Of a stretch of DNA of 48,119 nt, positions 16,525 through 24,269 are shown in pieces. Source of the stretch: Acidobacteria bacterium Ga0077522 (lineage in GTDB: Bacteria > Acidobacteriota > Vicinamibacteria > Vicinamibacterales > Vicinamibacteraceae). The position numbers and the translations under genes were made by a program. Numbering within the stretch: position 1 is the first letter of the stretch; each line of letters opens with the position of its first letter. The notes under the pieces are model-generated. The model had not been told where the DNA came from, did no database searches, and saw nothing but the letters and a program-made list of their open reading frames with translations. The DNA lies in contig LNDN01000024.1 in assembly GCA_001464065.1 (NCBI GenBank), positions 1-48,119 on the forward strand, in the 5' to 3' direction.

Positions 16525-16542
16525 CGGCCGGACGTGTCCGGC
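16521..16542. repeat. REP-like palindrome, copy 2
   Basis: GTAG, then GCCGGAC, GT, GTCCGGC with perfect 7-bp arms. Its TAG is the stop codon of the chorismatase. It lies in the 40-bp gap between convergent genes and may act as a hairpin terminator. Confidence 0.6.
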
Positions 16543-16564
16543 AGGCAGGTCGTCCGGCCTCGGC

Positions 16565-16993
16565 TCAGCGCGACGGCACGTCGGCCAGCGTCAGGCTGCC
16601 CCTCGCCACGAGGACGCCATCGGCCGTCACCGTCCCTTCGATCTTGAACAACCCGCCCATCCGACCGACCACCCGCGCCTGCGCCTCGAGGACGACGTCC
16701 GTGCCACATCCGGCCGGGAAACGGAAGCCGTCGACGGCCGCGACACGCAGCGCCCGCGGCTGATGGGGTTCCCCTGGACGCGACGTGCCCGCCGCGAGCC
16801 CACCGGTCTGCGCCAGCAGCTCGATCAGCACGATGGCCGGCACGACCGGCTGGCCGGGAAAGTGGCCCTGGAAGTAGAAGTCGTCGGCGCGGGTCAGGCG
16901 ACGGCAGACCGCCTGCTGTCCCGGCTCGACGGAGACGACCTCCTCGACCAGGCGCATCGGCGGCGTGTGCGGCAGCAGCGAGAGATACTCCAC
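16565..16993 (-). CDS. 3-hydroxyacyl-ACP dehydratase, hotdog fold (FabZ/ApeI-like)
   Basis: 142-residue single hotdog domain. The active-site block is DDFYFQGHFPGQPVVPAIV (His at about residue 44 in GHFPG, the FabZ signature), followed by LIELLAQTGGLAAG where the conserved Glu sits on the long central helix. The C-terminal strands read FRFPAGCGTDVVLEAQARVVG and FKIEGTVTADGVLVARGSLT. It would dehydrate 3-hydroxyacyl-ACP to the enoyl form, and in a polyene pathway without an enoyl reductase this leaves conjugated double bonds. The start is GTG at 16993, just 23 bp from the divergent ligase start. The N-terminus YLSLLPHTPPMRLVEEV is standard for FabZ/FabA-like proteins. Confidence 0.9.
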   Translation of the reverse strand: MEYLSLLPHTPPMRLVEEVVSVEPGQQAVCRRLTRADDFYFQGHFPGQPVVPAIVLIELLAQTGGLAAGTSRPGEPHQPRALRVAAVDGFRFPAGCGTDVVLEAQARVVGRMGGLFKIEGTVTADGVLVARGSLTLADVPSR

Positions 16994-16997
16994 GGCT

Positions 16998-17003
16998 TAT
17001 CAT
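16998..17003. promoter_or_regulatory. possible shared divergent -10 box, dehydratase / ligase
   Basis: TATCAT (16998-17003) faces the ligase ATG at 17017 with 13 nt between. On the minus strand the same bases read GATGATAA, 3-5 nt before the GTG at 16993. The whole spacer is 23 bp, so both genes must be read from overlapping promoters or from promoters inside each other. Confidence 0.35.
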
Positions 17004-17016
17004 CGCCCACGGCCGC

Positions 17017-18495
17017 ATGACCTCCCACTCCCCCATCGCCGAGGCCTTTGCCAGCGTGCTGCGCGACCGCGGCGATGACACGCTGCTGATGGCGCCGAGC
17101 GAGTCGCTCGTGCTCTCGGCGCGCACGCTCGACGCGCTGGCCATTTCACTGTCGACCGCCCTCGCCCGAATCCCGCTCGCCCCGGGCCACCTCGTCATCA
17201 CGAGCCTCGGCAACGCCGCGGTGATGCCGGCCGTGACGCTGGCCTGTCTCCGCGACCGCCTGCCACTGATGCCCGCGGATCGCAGCGTGCCGGTGGCCGA
17301 GCTCCTCGCCCTCGCCACCCGGTGGGACGCGGCCGCGGTGATCGCGCCCGAGGGCCTCGACCTGCATGCCGGCGGCACGGGGCCCGCCGACCCGACACGC
17401 GCACGGGTGCGGATGCCGATCGGTCACGGACTCGCCGCCTGGGTCGCCGCCGCGCTGCCAGCGCCGGGCCGACACGGCGCCGCGGCCGTGTTGAAGCTCA
17501 CCTCCGGCAGCACCGGCGCTCCTCGCGCCACCTGCACCGAGGAACGGCACCTCGTGGCTGACGTGTGCCACATCGTCGAGGCGATGACGATCGGTCCGCG
17601 CACACCGCAGTTCGGCGTCATTCCGCTGTCGCACTCGTACGGGTTCAGCAACCTGCTCCTGCCGCTGCTGTGGCAGGGCACGCCACTGCTGGTGCGCCCG
17701 CAGTTCGTCCCGACGCAGGTGGCGCCGGACATCGTGTCGGCGCGACTCGAGACGTTCGCCGGGGTGCCGTTCATGTTCGAACACCTCGCCGCCCACCAGG
17801 CGCTGCCGCCGCTGCCGTCTCTGCGCCTGGTCCTCTCGGCCGGCGCGCGCCTGTCGTTCGAGGCCGTGACCGCGTTCCACGCCGTGACCGGGCTGAAGGT
17901 GCGGTCGTTCTATGGGTCGAGCGAAACCGGTGGCATCTGCTTCGACGACAGCCCGCGGCTGGACGCGCGTGTCCCGGTGGGGCGTCCCATGGGCGCCACC
18001 CGCGTCGATCTCGTGGCCGACGCGGACGCCCCCCAGGGCACGGGTCGCATTCGCGTCTCCGGCCCGAACGTGATCGATCGGTATGCCGACGACGAGGGGC
18101 CGCACCTCGGCGGGACGTTCCTCACGGGCGACTACGGGCGCGTCGAGGCCGATGACACGTACGTGCTGGTGGGACGCGTCGCGTCGTTCGTCAACGTGGC
18201 GGGACGCAAGGTCGTGCCGCAGGAGGTCGAGGCGGCACTGCGCGCCCTGCCCGGCGTCTCGGACGCCGTCGCCCTCGGCATCGACGATGCGGTGCGGGGC
18301 CAGGCGCTCGGCGTGTGCCTGGTGAGTGAGGCCCCGTGGACGGCGCGCACGGTGCGGGAGGCGCTGGCCCCGCACCTCGCCCCGTACAAGCTGCCGCGCG
18401 TCGTGGTGGTCACGCGAGCCCTGCCGCTGACCGACCGCGGCAAGGTCGATCGCGCGGCGATCGCCCAGCTGCTGGCGCGCGCGTCTGCGTCGTGA
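17017..18495 (+). CDS. AMP-dependent acyl/aryl ligase (ANL superfamily)
   Basis: 492-residue adenylating enzyme that would activate a carboxylic acid, probably the hydroxybenzoate starter, and transfer it to CoA or the ACP. Visible motifs are LKLTSGSTGAPRAT (ATP loop, about residue 160), PLSHSYGFSN, RSFYGSSETGG (A5), GTFLTGDYGRVE (A7 Asp), GRVASFVNVAGRKVVPQEVE (A8 hinge) and ALPLTDRGKVDR with the C-terminal catalytic Lys. It is slightly short for the family because the N-terminal subdomain is compact. Similar ligases sit in aryl polyene loci next to the chorismatase or ammonia-lyase step. It is the last gene of the cluster and ends facing the osmC-like gene. Confidence 0.9.
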   Translation: MTSHSPIAEAFASVLRDRGDDTLLMAPSESLVLSARTLDALAISLSTALARIPLAPGHLVITSLGNAAVMPAVTLACLRDRLPLMPADRSVPVAELLALATRWDAAAVIAPEGLDLHAGGTGPADPTRARVRMPIGHGLAAWVAAALPAPGRHGAAAVLKLTSGSTGAPRATCTEERHLVADVCHIVEAMTIGPRTPQFGVIPLSHSYGFSNLLLPLLWQGTPLLVRPQFVPTQVAPDIVSARLETFAGVPFMFEHLAAHQALPPLPSLRLVLSAGARLSFEAVTAFHAVTGLKVRSFYGSSETGGICFDDSPRLDARVPVGRPMGATRVDLVADADAPQGTGRIRVSGPNVIDRYADDEGPHLGGTFLTGDYGRVEADDTYVLVGRVASFVNVAGRKVVPQEVEAALRALPGVSDAVALGIDDAVRGQALGVCLVSEAPWTARTVREALAPHLAPYKLPRVVVVTRALPLTDRGKVDRAAIAQLLARASAS

Positions 18496-18537
18496 TGGTG
18501 AGCAGGAGGCCGCCGGCGGTCGACGCGGGTGCCGCGG

Positions 18538-18930
18538 CTACGCGAGGCGCGTCTCGGACGCCGCGCCGGCCTTCAGCAGCTTCGCCACCGGGCACGCCTC
18601 GGCAATCTCGAGCAGGCGCGCCTTCTGCGTGTCGTCGAGCGCACCGGTCATCGTGAGGTGCTTGACGAACGCGGGCGTCGGCTGCGCCGTGTACTCGACC
18701 CGGACGGTGAGGCCGTCGAGCGACCAGCCCTTGCGGCCGGCATACATCCGCAGGGTGATGGCCGTGCAGGCCGCGAGGCTGCCCGACAGCAGTTCCATGG
18801 GGGTCGGCGCGGTATCCGTGCCGCCAACCGTGACGGGTTCGTCGGCCGCGAAGGCGTGCGTGCGCGTCGTCACCGACGTCTGGTAGCCATTGCCCAGGGT
18901 GGCGGTGGCGTCGAGGGTCCGGGAGCTCAT
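18538..18930 (-). CDS. OsmC/Ohr family peroxiredoxin-like protein
   Basis: 130 residues. OsmC-fold thiol peroxidases reduce organic hydroperoxides with two cysteines. Both are present: SLAACTAITLRMYAGRKGW (about residue 55) and IAEACPVAKLLKAG (about residue 112). PTPMELLSGSLAAC is the family's helix-start motif. The start is ATG at 18930; a GTG codon directly before it is in frame but gives no better spacing. It is the last gene of a minus-strand run after the DinB protein (12-bp gap). It may detoxify lipid peroxides, but its substrate is not readable from sequence. Confidence 0.9.
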   Translation of the reverse strand: MSSRTLDATATLGNGYQTSVTTRTHAFAADEPVTVGGTDTAPTPMELLSGSLAACTAITLRMYAGRKGWSLDGLTVRVEYTAQPTPAFVKHLTMTGALDDTQKARLLEIAEACPVAKLLKAGAASETRLA

Positions 18931-18942
18931 CACTCCAGCCTA

Positions 18943-19425
18943 TCAGCCGACGAGCTTCTTCAGGATGGCGATCTGCCCGCCGTGATAGGCGAGGTGCTGC
19001 ACGACGCCGGAGACGGTCTGAGCGTGCGAGACACCGGTGCCGAGCGCCGGGTTGCGCGCATCGCCGACCAGATCGTCCCAGCGCGCCTCCGGAAAGGCCG
19101 CGACGGCTTCGGTGAGATGCGCCATCGCGTTGGCGAGCGCGAGATGCATCGCGAGCCAGCCGGCTTGATCCGTCGCCCGCGGCAGCGGCCAGTCCCCTTC
19201 GATCGGATCGGCCGCGTCGTGCCCCGAGAGGCGGCGCGTGACCTCCGCGACCCACGAGGTCATGTGGGCGACGATGGCCGCGATGGAATGGATGCCGGCC
19301 GGAGGGGTCGCCATGGCCTGTGCCACGGACACGTCGGCGAGCAGGTGCGTGATCGACGAGCCGTGCCACGGGTCGCCATCGAAGGCGCGATGGAGTTCGT
19401 CGACGAGGATGGACGTGCGCGTCAT
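18943..19425 (-). CDS. DinB superfamily protein
   Basis: 160-residue four-helix bundle of the DinB/YfiT type. Three metal-ligand His positions fit the family: IAAIVAHMTSWVAEVTRRL (about residue 54), and HLAYHGGQIAILKKL near the C-terminus with two. These proteins often act as bacillithiol- or mycothiol-dependent transferases or as metal hydrolases, but many are uncharacterised and no specific role can be given here. The start codon overlaps the stop of the PD40-GGT gene (ATGA), and osmC follows, so the three form one operon. Confidence 0.88.
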   Translation of the reverse strand: MTRTSILVDELHRAFDGDPWHGSSITHLLADVSVAQAMATPPAGIHSIAAIVAHMTSWVAEVTRRLSGHDAADPIEGDWPLPRATDQAGWLAMHLALANAMAHLTEAVAAFPEARWDDLVGDARNPALGTGVSHAQTVSGVVQHLAYHGGQIAILKKLVG

Positions 19426-22355
19426 CGTGTCACCGCCACGGCATGGTGTGAGCGCCTCGGCTCGGCTCCGGCCTCGAGGCGTCCGGTCGTGTTGTCGAAC
19501 TGCAGCACGGCGGCGTAGCCGTAGCGCAGTTCACCCTTGCGTCCCACCTTCTGGAAATGATGCCCGCGCGACGCCAGGTCGTCGAGGACCGCGCCGGGGA
19601 AGCGATCCTCGATCTGGATCCGGGGCCTGAGCCCGGCAGGATCCGCGGGGTCGCGCCCGATGAGCATGCGGGGCGCCTCGATGGCCGCCTGCGCCCCGAG
19701 GCCGCCATCGACGTGACCGAGGATGATGCCGTAGACCGAGGCGGTGATCCACGCATTGCCGGCGGCGCCGACCGCGAGTCGTGGCTTCAGGGTGCCGTTG
19801 ACGTCCTCGCACACGAGCGTCGGGGCACTGGTCGAGGACGACCGCATCAGTGGCAGGAGTTGCCCGTACGCACCACGCACCGTGCGGTAGCCGCGCAGGT
19901 GGTTGTTGTAGAGGAAGCCGAGCCCCTTCGAGACATAGAAGTTCCCGCCCCATGTCGACAGCGTCTGCGTCAGGACGATGACGTTGCCGGCCGAGTCACC
20001 GACCGCGAAGGCGGTGGTGCCGCGGCCGATCCGCTCGCCCTGCCCCTGGCCGACCGCGTCGGCATCTTCGGCAAACGGGGCCGCGCGGGTCGGGTCGATG
20101 CGCCCGAACAGCGTGGCGGCGTGGGCCGGATCGAGATGCGGCGCGACGTCGATGGGCCAGAGGGCCGGGTCGGCGACGCGGCGCAGCGGGTCGCGCACCT
20201 TCCACGCCTCGATGACGTGGTGCAGGTAGTCGGGCGTGTGCGGTGCCACGGCCCCGCGCGGCACGTCGTAGCGATCCAGGATCTGGAGGGTCTCGACCAG
20301 GGCGGTTCCCGTGGCCACCGGCGGCGGCGTGCCGAAGACCCGCAGACCGCGATAGCGACCGCTGACGGGTGTGCGCTCGATGACCTGGTACTGCGCGAGG
20401 TCCTCGAGGCCGATGATGCCGCCGCTGGCCTCCATGTCGGCGGCGATCCGCCTGGCCACACTGCCGTGATAGAACGCGTCGGCGCCTTCTGACGCAATGG
20501 CGCGGAGCGTCGCCGCGTAGTCGGGGTTGACGAAGCGCTCGCCGGCGCGCGGCACGCGGCCGTTGGGCAGGTAGACCCGCGCCGCCTCCGGATAGCGCTC
20601 GAGCAGGGCGCGCCCCTCCCGCAGCGTCGACGGCAGTGCCTCGTCCAGTTCGTACCCGTTGGCCGCCAGGTCGATCGCCGGGGCCATCAGCTGCGCCCAG
20701 CTGAAGCGACCCGAGCCATAGCGCTTGTGCAGGTGGTCCATGCCGGCGACCACGCCGGGGATGTTGGCCGCGGCAGGACCATCGCCGACGAGTCGACCGT
20801 CGCGGAAGATCGCCGCGTTGGTGAGCGTGGCGTGGATCGGCGACTGATCCTTGTAGTCGATGACGAGCGGCTCGCGCATCCCGTTGAGGAACAGCAGGGC
20901 CATGCCGTCACCGCCGATGCCGGAGGCGTCCGGCTCCACGACGCCGAGCGCGAACGACACGGCGATGGCGGCGTCGACGATGTTGCCGCCCTGGGCGAGC
21001 ACGCGCGCCCCCGCGTCGCTGGCCAGCCGATGCCCGGACACCACCATCGCATCCTGCGAGCTGACCGGCGTCCGCACGAGCGGCTGACGCGCCACGAGGT
21101 CGTCGACCACGCGCTCGAGGTCCTGGCCTGACGTGGCGGCGGCCGCACGCGGCCGCATCTGGTCGCGCAGCGCCTCCCAGGCGGCGGCAGACGGCCCTGC
21201 CTGGTAGTAGAGATCCCGCAGCAGTTGCCAGGTGCGGTCGAACGCCAGCGTCCAGCGCGCGGCGTCGGGCGTGATGGCGCTGGTCACGCCCTGCGCGCCC
21301 GCATCGGGCGGCAGCGGCGCCGGGATGGTGCGCAGCGTGAATCCCTGGCCGCGCTCGAACAGCGGGGGGGCCTCGCCGGGGAGCCGCGCCGGATTGCCGT
21401 TGTAGGCCGGCCACTCCGCGGGCAGGTCGGCCAGCAGCAGGATCCGGCCATCCGGCGACCACGCCGGCTGCGACCGCAGGCGGGACACGAGGATGGCGGC
21501 GCCATCGCTGGCGGCCCGCGCGGTGCGCCCGTCGGCGACGGTGGCGCCCGACGGCACGGCCGCCACCCACACGGCCCCTTCGCCGTCGGTGTTGGACGCA
21601 AAGGCCAGCCGGGCCCCTGCGGGGTCCCACGCCGGGTGCGACTCGCGGCCCCGCGTCGCCGTGACGCGCCAGGGCCGATCGTCGCCCTGACGCGCGCCAG
21701 CGGCCGCCGCACGCGCGTCCATCACCATGCCGCCGCCGTCGAGGGCACGCACCCAGATGTCGTCACTGCCCCGATCGTCCTGGTGGCTGGAGACATAGGC
21801 CACGCGGGTGCCATCTGGCGACACGGCCGGATACTGCTCGTCTGCCGGGGTATCGACGACGACCGCCACGGGCGGCGGTACGCCAGGAGACGACCCGTCG
21901 ACGTTGATGGACATCAGACCCCATTGATCGCGCACGCGCTGCGCGAACACGAGGCGACCGTCGGGGGTCCACGACGGGTGGCGGTCGTCGCCGGGGGTGA
22001 TGGTCAGGCGGCGAGGGGGAGTCCCCTCTTCAGCCACGTAGAGATCGAAGCCGGTGCCGAGGTCGGCGGCAAAGGCCACGCGCCGGCCATCCGGCGCCCA
22101 GACGGGATCGCGCTCGACCGCCGCGGGCGTACCCTCCGGCCACGACGCGAAGACCCGCGGCTCCCCGCCATCGGGCCTCATGGTCCAGATCTGATCGAGC
22201 AGGGAGACGGCGATGCGGGTGCCGCCGGGCGCCCACGCCGGGTCACGGACGGCCGACAGTGGCCCGGCATCCTGCGCGAGCGCAGCGATGTGCAGGCCAC
22301 CGGCCCCCAGGGCGATCAGCGTGACGAGCCGGCCGAGGCGAGAACCCGCGTGCAT
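19422..22355 (-). CDS. PD40 beta-propeller / tricorn-like domain fused to gamma-glutamyltransferase
   Basis: 977 residues, exported (SRLGRLVTLIALGAGGLHIA signal, start ATG at 22355). Residues about 25-330 are PD40/WD40-like blades (DPVWAPDGRRVAFAADLGTG, HPSWTPDGRLVFAQRV, YPAVSPDGTRVAYVSS, HPAWDPAGARLAFAS, QPAWSPDGRILLLADL). Residues about 390-455 (LAFDRTWQLLRDLYYQ, WEALRDQM, DLERVVDDLV) look like the helical C1 region that follows the propeller in tricorn proteases. Residues about 475-960 are gamma-glutamyltransferase: SGHRLASDAGARVLAQGGNI, the self-processing Thr in RGTTAFAVGDSAGN, and AIEAPRMLIGR. The usual TTH motif reads TTA and the SPGG loop reads GAAGN, so activity may be altered. It lies downstream of transketolase and overlaps the DinB gene. 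Likely role: periplasmic peptide or glutathione hydrolysis. Confidence 0.88.
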   Translation of the reverse strand: MHAGSRLGRLVTLIALGAGGLHIAALAQDAGPLSAVRDPAWAPGGTRIAVSLLDQIWTMRPDGGEPRVFASWPEGTPAAVERDPVWAPDGRRVAFAADLGTGFDLYVAEEGTPPRRLTITPGDDRHPSWTPDGRLVFAQRVRDQWGLMSINVDGSSPGVPPPVAVVVDTPADEQYPAVSPDGTRVAYVSSHQDDRGSDDIWVRALDGGGMVMDARAAAAGARQGDDRPWRVTATRGRESHPAWDPAGARLAFASNTDGEGAVWVAAVPSGATVADGRTARAASDGAAILVSRLRSQPAWSPDGRILLLADLPAEWPAYNGNPARLPGEAPPLFERGQGFTLRTIPAPLPPDAGAQGVTSAITPDAARWTLAFDRTWQLLRDLYYQAGPSAAAWEALRDQMRPRAAAATSGQDLERVVDDLVARQPLVRTPVSSQDAMVVSGHRLASDAGARVLAQGGNIVDAAIAVSFALGVVEPDASGIGGDGMALLFLNGMREPLVIDYKDQSPIHATLTNAAIFRDGRLVGDGPAAANIPGVVAGMDHLHKRYGSGRFSWAQLMAPAIDLAANGYELDEALPSTLREGRALLERYPEAARVYLPNGRVPRAGERFVNPDYAATLRAIASEGADAFYHGSVARRIAADMEASGGIIGLEDLAQYQVIERTPVSGRYRGLRVFGTPPPVATGTALVETLQILDRYDVPRGAVAPHTPDYLHHVIEAWKVRDPLRRVADPALWPIDVAPHLDPAHAATLFGRIDPTRAAPFAEDADAVGQGQGERIGRGTTAFAVGDSAGNVIVLTQTLSTWGGNFYVSKGLGFLYNNHLRGYRTVRGAYGQLLPLMRSSSTSAPTLVCEDVNGTLKPRLAVGAAGNAWITASVYGIILGHVDGGLGAQAAIEAPRMLIGRDPADPAGLRPRIQIEDRFPGAVLDDLASRGHHFQKVGRKGELRYGYAAVLQFDNTTGRLEAGAEPRRSHHAVAVTR

Positions 22356-22378
22356 GCCGATCGGCCGTCCGCCGTGCG

Positions 22379-24247
22379 TCAGCGTGCGCTGACGAGTCGG
22401 CGAATGGTCTCCGCCAGCGCCCGCGCAGACAGCCCGTTGACGTCCATCAACTCCTCGGGGGTGCCGCTGCGCGGCACGCCGGGCACGGCCACGCGCTCGA
22501 CGCGCAGGCCCTGGGGCGACACCGCTTCGCACACGGCATCGCCGATGCCCCCGGCGGAGTAGTGATCCTCGACCGTCAGGATGAGGCCGGTCTCACGACC
22601 GGCGGCCAGCAGCGTGGCGACGTCGACGGGCTTGACCGAGTAGAGGTCGATCACGCGCACGTGCACGCCTTCGGTAGCGACGGTCTCGGCGGCCTGCAGC
22701 GCTTCGAACACCGTCACGCCGGCGGTGACCACGGTGATCACGTCGGCCGCGGACGACCGGAGCGTCTTCGAGCCACCGACCGGGAAGCTGTCGGTGGGCT
22801 CGTAGATCACCGGCGTCTTCGGGCGGCTGGTGCGGACGTACGCCATCCCGGGATGCGCGGCGGCCTCGGCCATCAGCTTCTCGGTGCTCACCGCGTCGCA
22901 CGGGTAGAGCACGGCGCAGCCCGGCACGCTGCGGAACATCGAGAGGTCTTCGAGCGCCATCTGCGAGGGCCCGTCCTCGCCGATCGAGACGCCGCAGTGG
23001 CTGCCCGCGAACTTGACGTTGACCTGGCTGATGCCCGCCATCCGCACGAAGTCGGAGGCGCGGGTCAGGAAGGCGGCAAACGTCGCAGCAAACGGAATCG
23101 CCCCGCGCGCCGCCAGCCCCATCGCCATGCCGACCATGACCTGCTCGGCGATGAACGACTGGTAGAAGCGCTCCGGGAACACCTTCTCGAACCGATCGCT
23201 GAAGGTCGAGTTCTTGACGTCGGCATCGAGGGCGACGACCCGGGCATCGGCGGCCCCCAGCTTCGCCAGTGACGTGCCGAACGCCTCGCGCGTCGCGACG
23301 AGCTCGCCCTTCGTGTACGTCGGGGGCTCGACCGGGCTGGACGCCTTCGGATCGGGTCGGGCGACCACGCCCGAGGGACGCGCGATGGTCAGCGGGGCGG
23401 CACCGTCTTCGGGCACGAGCTGCGCCTCGAGTTCGGCCACGGCAGCATCGGCCTCGTCGGCCTTGAGCGCCTTGCCGTGCCAGCCGGGCTTGCCCTCCAT
23501 CATGGAGATGCCCTTGCCCTTGAGCGTGCGCGCGACGAGGACCGAGGGCTTGCCCTTGGTGGCCCGCGCCTCGGCAAACGCGGCCTGCACCGCCGCGATG
23601 TCATGGCCGTCGACGACGATGGCGTGCCAGCCGAACGCCTGCCACCGGGCGGCGACATTCTCGGCGTCGTGGCCGAACTGCGTCTCGCGGCTCTGTCCGA
23701 GGCCGTTGAGGTCGATGATGGCGCACAGCGAGTCGACCTGGTGGAACTGGCCGCTCTGCGCCGCCTCCCACACCGAGCCCTCGGCCATCTCGCCGTCACC
23801 GAGCATCACGTAGGTCCGGTAGTCGCTGCCGATGCGGCGCGCGTTCAGCGCCGATCCCACGGCGGCGGCCAGACCCTGTCCGAGCGATCCGGTGGCCAGG
23901 TCCACCCACGGCAGGCGCGGCGTCGGATGACCTTCGAGGTCACTGGTCAGTTCGCGCAGCGTCAACGTGGCTGCCCGCGAGACGATCCCGACCTCGGCCC
24001 AGGCGGCGTACAGCAGCGGCGCCGCATGCCCCTTGGACAGGATGAAGCGGTCGTTGTCGGGCCGCTCGGCATCCTTGGGGTCGTACCGCATCTCGTCGCA
24101 GAACAGCACGGCGACGATGTCGGCGGCCGAGGCGCAGGTGCTCGGGTGGCCGCTGCCGGCCTTGGTGGTGCTGCGCACGGAGTCGATTCGCAGACGGGTG
24201 GCGACGTTGCGCAGGGCGGCTGTAGCGGGTGCAACTGACGGTGACAC
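22379..24247 (-). CDS. tkt: transketolase
   Basis: 622-residue thiamine-diphosphate enzyme of the pentose phosphate pathway in one polypeptide. Visible are AGSGHPSTCASAADIVAVLF and SKGHAAPLLYAAWAEVG (substrate His residues), TGSLGQGLAAAVG, MLGDGEMAEGSVWEAA (ThDP motif GDGEMxEG...), and the pyrimidine domain VVALDADVKNST, FIAEQVMVGMAMGLA (catalytic Glu), HCGVSIGEDGPSQMALED and VEDHYSAGGIGDAV. The start is GTG at 24247 because GGAGG precedes it by 5 nt; the frame is open further upstream, into the neighbouring gene. The length fits the shorter transketolase branch (about 620) rather than the E. coli type (about 660). It starts 22 bp after the DUF255 gene and 23 bp before the PD40-GGT gene. Confidence 0.96.
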   Translation of the reverse strand: MSPSVAPATAALRNVATRLRIDSVRSTTKAGSGHPSTCASAADIVAVLFCDEMRYDPKDAERPDNDRFILSKGHAAPLLYAAWAEVGIVSRAATLTLRELTSDLEGHPTPRLPWVDLATGSLGQGLAAAVGSALNARRIGSDYRTYVMLGDGEMAEGSVWEAAQSGQFHQVDSLCAIIDLNGLGQSRETQFGHDAENVAARWQAFGWHAIVVDGHDIAAVQAAFAEARATKGKPSVLVARTLKGKGISMMEGKPGWHGKALKADEADAAVAELEAQLVPEDGAAPLTIARPSGVVARPDPKASSPVEPPTYTKGELVATREAFGTSLAKLGAADARVVALDADVKNSTFSDRFEKVFPERFYQSFIAEQVMVGMAMGLAARGAIPFAATFAAFLTRASDFVRMAGISQVNVKFAGSHCGVSIGEDGPSQMALEDLSMFRSVPGCAVLYPCDAVSTEKLMAEAAAHPGMAYVRTSRPKTPVIYEPTDSFPVGGSKTLRSSAADVITVVTAGVTVFEALQAAETVATEGVHVRVIDLYSVKPVDVATLLAAGRETGLILTVEDHYSAGGIGDAVCEAVSPQGLRVERVAVPGVPRSGTPEELMDVNGLSARALAETIRRLVSAR

Positions 24248-24269
24248 AAGGACCTCCGGGTCGAGCAGT

